From Oxytricha trifallax (lineage: Eukaryota > Ciliophora > Spirotrichea > Sporadotrichida > Oxytrichidae), in contig ARYC01000202.1 in assembly GCA_000711775.1 (NCBI GenBank), positions 1 to 64,000 on the forward strand: a stretch of 64,000 nt of DNA. The letters are read 5' to 3'. Under the pieces are notes generated by a model. That model was not told the origin of the DNA, did no database searches, and saw nothing but the letters and a program-made list of their open reading frames with translations. Below are positions 59,254 to 64,000 of the stretch, piece after piece; the stretch's first letter is position 1, and every line of letters starts with the position of its first letter. The position numbers and the translations under genes are program-made.

Positions 59254-60993
59254 TCATTAAATGCTAATAGTAGTGATTATAATATTTGAGTTATGATCAT
59301 AGTACATAATTCTTACATTTTGCTCTCCACTTTGACTATCCTAATTAATTTCGATTTATCCAATAACACTTAATGGTTTAATAGACAACTGGCTTTGACC
59401 TTTGAATCCCATTTTCATGATGTCTTAAATATGTGCTGTATTAGTTTTTACATCGTAGCTTATTAATATGGGAGTTGTGTCAACTGCTCTCACATATTCA
59501 GGAATTAAACCTATGTCACCTCGAATTTTGAAACTTTGAAGAGTTTGACCAGTTTCATAGTTTATGACTAAATATTCATTGGCAAACCAAGAGAGAATAT
59601 GCTGTAAATCTAAAAACTTAAAGTCTTGAGTTTTTGTGCCTAATTTTAATTTCTGAGAACTTGGCATTTAAGCAAAGTCTAAATGGATCTTTTGCAAAAC
59701 TTAGCTCTTATTAGTTGCATAAATAATTGGTTCTTCAAGACTAAATGGTTTAAAGGGATTTGTTTTCATTAAAGTAAAGTAATTCTTTAATTATGTGCCT
59801 CCAGAACTCAGTGTTTTTCCTTAATGTTGTAATTGATATAAACCTCCATGAAACTTTAGAATTTCTACTCCACAGTATTTATCGAAACCCAAGATTATTA
59901 AACCATCTCCAGCTATGCAGCCATATACTGGATTATTTTCAAGCATTTAAATTTAAATGAATTGACTCATTGAGAAAACAATGCTGTCTGCTATAAGTCT
60001 GTCTTAATCTATCATAATAAAGTTTGGAATGTTCTCTAAACTCAAAATTACTTTGGCAATAATTTAGCTTTAATTCACACTTTCGAGTTTAATGATGTCT
60101 ATTTTATCTTCATTCACTCTTTTGAGAGCGATTATATCATCATTCAATTATTTAACTAACTTTTCATAAATATGCTACAATGCTTGTAAATTTTATTATG
60201 AGGTTTCAACTAAATCTACATGATTTGATAGTTAAATTTCATTCATTTTATGTGTGACAAGTTGATTGATATGAGTTTCATAGAATAAAACTTACTACTC
60301 TAATTAATTTAATGCGTTCAGTTAATTGTTTATAAATTGAGGCAAGTCAGATTCATTCTAATTGCTTTCTACTTTGCAAAGTTTTTACTCTAAGTATGCT
60401 ACTACTCTCTTAGTTGTATTTTAAGCTCTGTGATGAAAAATCTTTACTTAAGGGTGAATCTTTTCGAAGTTTTGTAAAACAGTATTTGATCTCAAAAGCA
60501 AGTTTTAAGCTTTTCCTACTAGGTTTTAAACGTTTTTGTCACTTGATTAGAATTAACTTTTCACATTATTGCTGAGTAACTCATTCTTTTAATTTCCTGA
60601 AATACTTGGAATTTCTAATTTGACTTGTGATACCCTTTCCATTTTAATTGTAGGGGTTGGTCTATTGACCTTAGGTTATTTTGGGGCATTAGAGTTTTAT
60701 TATTTCTATCTCTATGTTCTTGGCTTTTAATTCTAATTGACATTAAGGTTGATTTAATTTGGAATAACTTGAGCTGCTTCCTCTTTAATTTTAGCTCTCA
60801 AACTTTCTATCTAATTCATGCTAAAATTATTAAATTGAGGTTGAATTAATAAGCGGTTATTGAAGTTTAATTACTAGTCTTATTAGCCTGCTTAGTTTCT
60901 AGTGTTGTGGGTTTCAGGGTTCAATTTCACTTCCAAGTCATCGAGGTGATTTTGAAAAGATTTCCAAAGCATCTCTTCAGTATTCTTTTCCAT
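59254..60993 (-). CDS. Array paralog 4, hypothetical protein, 579 aa
   Basis: ATG 60993 opens MEKNTEEMLWKSFQNHLDDL. I read every codon to TGA 59254-59256; the frame is intact with TAA/TAG as Gln. The N-terminal ~140 residues are polar. Residues of about 160-320 look helical or coiled-coil (NTTKRVVAYLEQKLCKVESN; QLNDDIIALKRVNEDKIDII). From about 345 the beta-rich family region begins: SLENIPNFIMIDQDRLIADS, SQVLQKIHLD, DFKFLDLQHILSWFANEYLV, RGDIGLIPEYVRAVDTTPIL, MKMGFKGQ. Closest relative in the window is the next gene (61537-63279), which shares the N-terminal LWKSFQ.HL.DL and most of the central region. No IES. Function unknown; a helical stalk plus beta-propeller-like head is only a guess. 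Confidence 0.9.
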
Positions 60994-61536
60994 TAAAATT
61001 TTAAAATCTTAAATTAAAAATAATAAATTAAATTAGATAAAGTTGATTAATAACCCAGCTTATAAAACATAGAATCAAATATTTAAATTAAGAAATAACT
61101 ATTTAAAAATTAAAATTTGCTTATAAAAGAATAATTTGTCAAGAAATATTTTAATCTTAAATTTGCAAGAACTTTAAAAAGATTTATTACATTTTATCAA
61201 AATAATATGAATTGTGCATTTAGATTTTACTAATTAATCTCTTTCTACAACTTCTGTTTATACAATTTAAAATCTATAATTAAATTAAGAACAGCATTTT
61301 AAACTTTATGAAGATGACTGCATTTAATTTAATTCTATAAATCTTGAAGAATAAACGACTATTAAAATAATATTCTTATGACAAAACCAAAATACACTCT
61401 AAATAAATAAAAGTGTAATAAAGAATACAACTCATATATCTTTATTAATTTTATTAAAAAAACTTTATGACATTTTATTTTTTTCTATTATTAAATATTA
61501 TGGCAATAAATATATTTATTACTTTTATTTACCCTA
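60994..61536. other. AT-rich intergenic spacer
   Basis: No coding seen between array paralogs 4 and 5. Confidence 0.7.
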
Positions 61537-63279
61537 TCATTTTATTTTGATAGTTTGTAATAATAGCCTTCTATTTTCATCATAAACAAGTATTTGTACT
61601 TATTTCCCTTCATAACGTTGATTTGAATCCTAATTATTTTCAACTTACCCTAATATAAAATAAACCTGAGTTGCTAATGTTAGTTCCCCTTTGAATCCTA
61701 TATTCATAATATCTTGAATTTTCATAGAGTTATTCTTGACATCAAATCCAATTAAAACTGGGCAACTTTCTATAGAATTTAATCTATCTGGTATCAATCC
61801 CATATCTCCTTAGACCCTTAAATTTTAGAGGATTTAACATTTTTCATAATTAATCACAGAGTACTCAAGACCGTACCAACTTATCAAATGCTATTCGTCA
61901 ATGAACTTAAAGTCTGAAGATTTTTATATTAATCGAGATTTCTATGACTCATCCATTTTTTTAGTATTAACATGAATTTTAAAGAGCATTCCAGAATTAT
62001 AAGTTGCAAAAAATATAGGAGTATCCATGCAAAATTACTCAAATGGGTTTACCTTTATATTTTGAAGGAAAATTTATTGTTATTTCCCGCCTCTTGACAT
62101 GAGTCTTCCTAAGCATATTAATTTGTAAGTATTGTTTTAATATTAAAGAATTTCTATTGTACAACATCCCAGATGCCCTAAAATGAGAATATCATTTTCA
62201 ACCACAAGCCCAGATTATGGAATTTTATCAAACACTTAAATTTAATTTTATTAACTCAATGAAAATACTATTCTATCTACTATTATTCTGTCCTAATCTA
62301 TCATAACAAAATTTGGAATATTTTCTAAGCTTAGTATAATTTTAGAATTAATTTCAACTTCATTAAATCTTTCAAGTTAAATGATATCTATCTTATCTTC
62401 ATTCACTCTCTTAAGTGAAATTATATCATCATTTATTTATTTGAAAAGTTTTTCATACTAGAATTACAAGCCAATTATATTGGACTAACTATCCTCTATT
62501 AAATCTACTTGACTTGATAGTTTAATATCATTCATTTTATATGTAGATAATGGAATGATGTGACTTTCAAAGAATTGAACTTAATTTTCTAATTGAGTTA
62601 ATGCATTAAGTTAAGTGTTTATAAATTGGGACAAGTCTGATTCGTTCTAATTACTTTCTATTTTACATAACTTCTGTTCTACAGTAGCAACTACTCTCTT
62701 GGTTGTATTTTAAGCTCGCTGATAGAATTACTTCATTTAAGGCTGAATTTAATCAAAATTTAGCATTAGTTTAGCAGACCTAGACTGCAAATTTTAAGCT
62801 TTTGCAACTAAATTTTGGACATTCTGATCATTAGACCCTAGTTTATTTGAAATTTGAAGTTTAACTTGATTGGACTCTTTAGCTATCTATTTACTTTCTG
62901 ATTCACATTTTATTTATAGCAAATTTGCTGCCTTTGTATTGTTAGTATTTCAATTTTACTTTTGTTATTTTGAAATAATTTGCTTTTCTTCTTACTACTT
63001 ATTAGTTTATTTATCTTATTTTAGTGATGAACTTGGTTTCGAATTAAATTCATGTTTAATATTAACTCCATATTACTAATTTGGAACTATGCTCGGAGTT
63101 GTATTTTTATTATTCTTCTTCAACAATAATTGGTTTAAATGTATAATATCCTCACATTTGATTTAAGTATGTTGAGGTTTAATTCTTAAAATTTTAGATT
63201 CAGGATTTAATTATAAATCCAAATCCTCTAAATGACTTTGGAAAGATTTCCAAAGCATTTCATCACCAATATCCTCCAT
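61537..63279 (-). CDS. Array paralog 5, hypothetical protein, about 570 aa
   Basis: ATG 63279 opens MEDIGDEMLWKSFQSHLEDL. The frame runs to TGA 61537-61539 with a single in-frame TGA at 62950-62952, which a 30-bp IES candidate removes. The predicted product is 570 aa, close to the 579 aa of array paralog 4, and the two match along most of their length (NTTKRVVA.(V/L)EQKLCK(I/V)ESNQNESDL; SLENIPNFVMIDQDRIIVDR; DFKFIDEQHLISWYGLEYSV; VQGDMGLIPDRLNSIESCPV; NIGFKGE). Clear recent duplication. Function unknown. Confidence 0.8.
62922..62956 (-). other. Ultrashort IES, 30 bp, pointer AATTT
   Basis: AATTT at 62922-62926 and 62952-62956. Removing 30 bp keeps phase, deletes the only in-frame TGA of array paralog 5, and joins SKQQKQN to LLQIKCESESK. 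Confidence 0.55.
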
Positions 63280-63792
63280 TAGTTAGTTATTTAAAAATAA
63301 ATTTATTATATTTTAAAGAAACAAACTTAAAAAGTGCCTAATAATTTGAATATTTAAAAAATGATGTTGGCAATAAAGGATCAGAACATTTTACTTTGGA
63401 ATTTTAGTTAACTTTTGATTTATAATAATATGAAAATGACATTACTTTTAGAGAAAATTGCTAAAGATTTACTATAAAAAAAGTTTATAAATGCTTTTAA
63501 TTTTAAATGCATAGAGATATAACTTATTTTTTAATTTATGTAATTTTATCACATTTAAAACAACATTTGAATAATAAATACAATATCATTACTTTCCAAT
63601 TTTTATAAAATTAACCTTATTAATTTAATTTATTCTAACTATCGCAATTATTAATAACTTATTTCATTGAAATTTGATAGTGATTAATCTAAGATTTGAT
63701 ACCTCATTATAAAATAGAACTCTAATATTCTATACAAATTCCATTAAATTACTCTAGATTATTTAGAATTGCAGTAGACAGTTTTTACTCCT
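63280..63792. other. AT-rich intergenic spacer
   Basis: No coding seen between array paralogs 5 and 6. Confidence 0.7.
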
Positions 63793-64000
63793 TCATTTAA
63801 GCGGTTTCATCCTTCCTTTAAATCCAATCTATATTATGTTCTATATTTTAGCTATAATTGTGTGAGTTTCCAAACCAATCATAAAAGAGTTAGTTTAAGT
63901 AGATAATTTTCTATTTTAATCAGTCCGATGTCCCCATATATTTTGAAAGTTTAAAGATTATAGCATATTTCAGAATCAATAAGCGAGTATTCAAGCCCAT
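63793..64000 (-). CDS. Array paralog 6, C-terminal part, cut by window edge
   Basis: From the right edge the - strand reads GLEYSLIDSEICYNLQTFKI and YGDIGLI, matching the equivalent positions of array paralogs 4 and 5. A phase change occurs at about 63900-63920. The other frame then gives FMIGLETHTIIAKIQNIIQI and GFKGRMKPLK, ending at TGA 63793-63795. The C-terminus is shorter than in its neighbours. The phase change may be a short IES, but I found no convincing pointer, so a damaged copy is equally possible. Confidence 0.6.

Noticed and set aside
62922..62984. 55-bp IES with pointer AATTTGCT in array paralog 5
   Set aside because: The 8-bp repeat is real, but removing 55 bp would break the frame that is open on both sides. 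The 30-bp alternative keeps it.
62870..63079. + strand ORF at 62870-63079
   Set aside because: Antisense shadow of array paralog 5; composition is only Tyr/Leu/Phe-rich low complexity.
1..64000. tRNA, rRNA, CRISPR arrays, bacterial operons or ribosome binding sites
   Set aside because: No cloverleaf, rRNA-like or spaced-repeat array was seen, and the code and gene structure are eukaryotic (ciliate).
1..64000. Tetrahymena- or Paramecium-like germline origin
   Set aside because: The same Gln reassignment fits, but the transposon ends are C4A4/G4T4-type with AAT duplications, and the pointers vary in sequence rather than being TA-only. Both fit spirotrich hypotrichs better. This is inference, not proof.

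Overview
This window looks like germline (micronuclear) DNA of a hypotrich/stichotrich ciliate. Three things point there. (1) The code: long reading frames stay open only if TAA and TAG are read as Gln, and they end at TGA. (2) Recognisable genes are broken by AT-rich inserts flanked by short direct repeats ('pointers'). Removing one repeat plus the insert restores frame and protein homology, which is how internal eliminated segments (IESs) behave. (3) There are several mobile elements whose ends carry C4A4/G4T4-like telomeric repeats and which sit between AAT (ANT) duplications. This is the signature of telomere-bearing (TBE-type) transposons. No species is assigned. All family assignments come from reading motifs; no search was run.

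Layout. 1-33.6 kb is very AT-rich and almost gene-free. It holds decayed or deleted TBE-type elements (right end at 1768; 4965-5939; 18432-22715; 23744-26646; 27484-32158), small hairpin and foldback repeats, and fossil coding stretches that I mostly cannot name (3.5-4.9, 7.0-7.6, 9.2-9.8, 12.6-15.1 kb). The 27.5-32.2 kb element is the most complete: a transposase fragment, a ~22-kDa-type ORF, and a zinc-finger/kinase ORF. Nested in the 18.4-22.7 kb element is a separate ~1.8-kb unit with ~260-bp inverted repeats around a decayed superfamily-3 helicase (Rep-like) gene.

33.6-45.96 kb (+ strand) is one interrupted gene for a large membrane protein with a cadherin-like extracellular part. At least 11 IESs (20 bp to 2.8 kb) separate its segments. 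Two of them are TBE-like elements whose AAT-to-AAT removal restores the frame. Others contain foldback and MITE-like repeats.

45.9-64.0 kb is gene-dense on the - strand. It carries a tandem array of six related genes (45914-47971, 52717-55695, 55868-58228, 59254-60993, 61537-63279, and a partial one at the right edge) encoding 580-980-aa proteins with no domain I recognise. Between the first and second lies a calcium-dependent protein kinase gene (48562-52520) with five IES candidates. The array genes are almost IES-free; two contain one very short IES each (33 and 30 bp) that removes the only in-frame TGA.

Main points of interest: a class of ultrashort IESs (17-41 bp), fossil TBE elements that appear to be excised in frame, an SF3-helicase element with long inverted termini and repeated TGA at apparent Trp positions, a GGCTATGGGG foldback family with 8-bp duplications, and a convergent 3' overlap between two genes.
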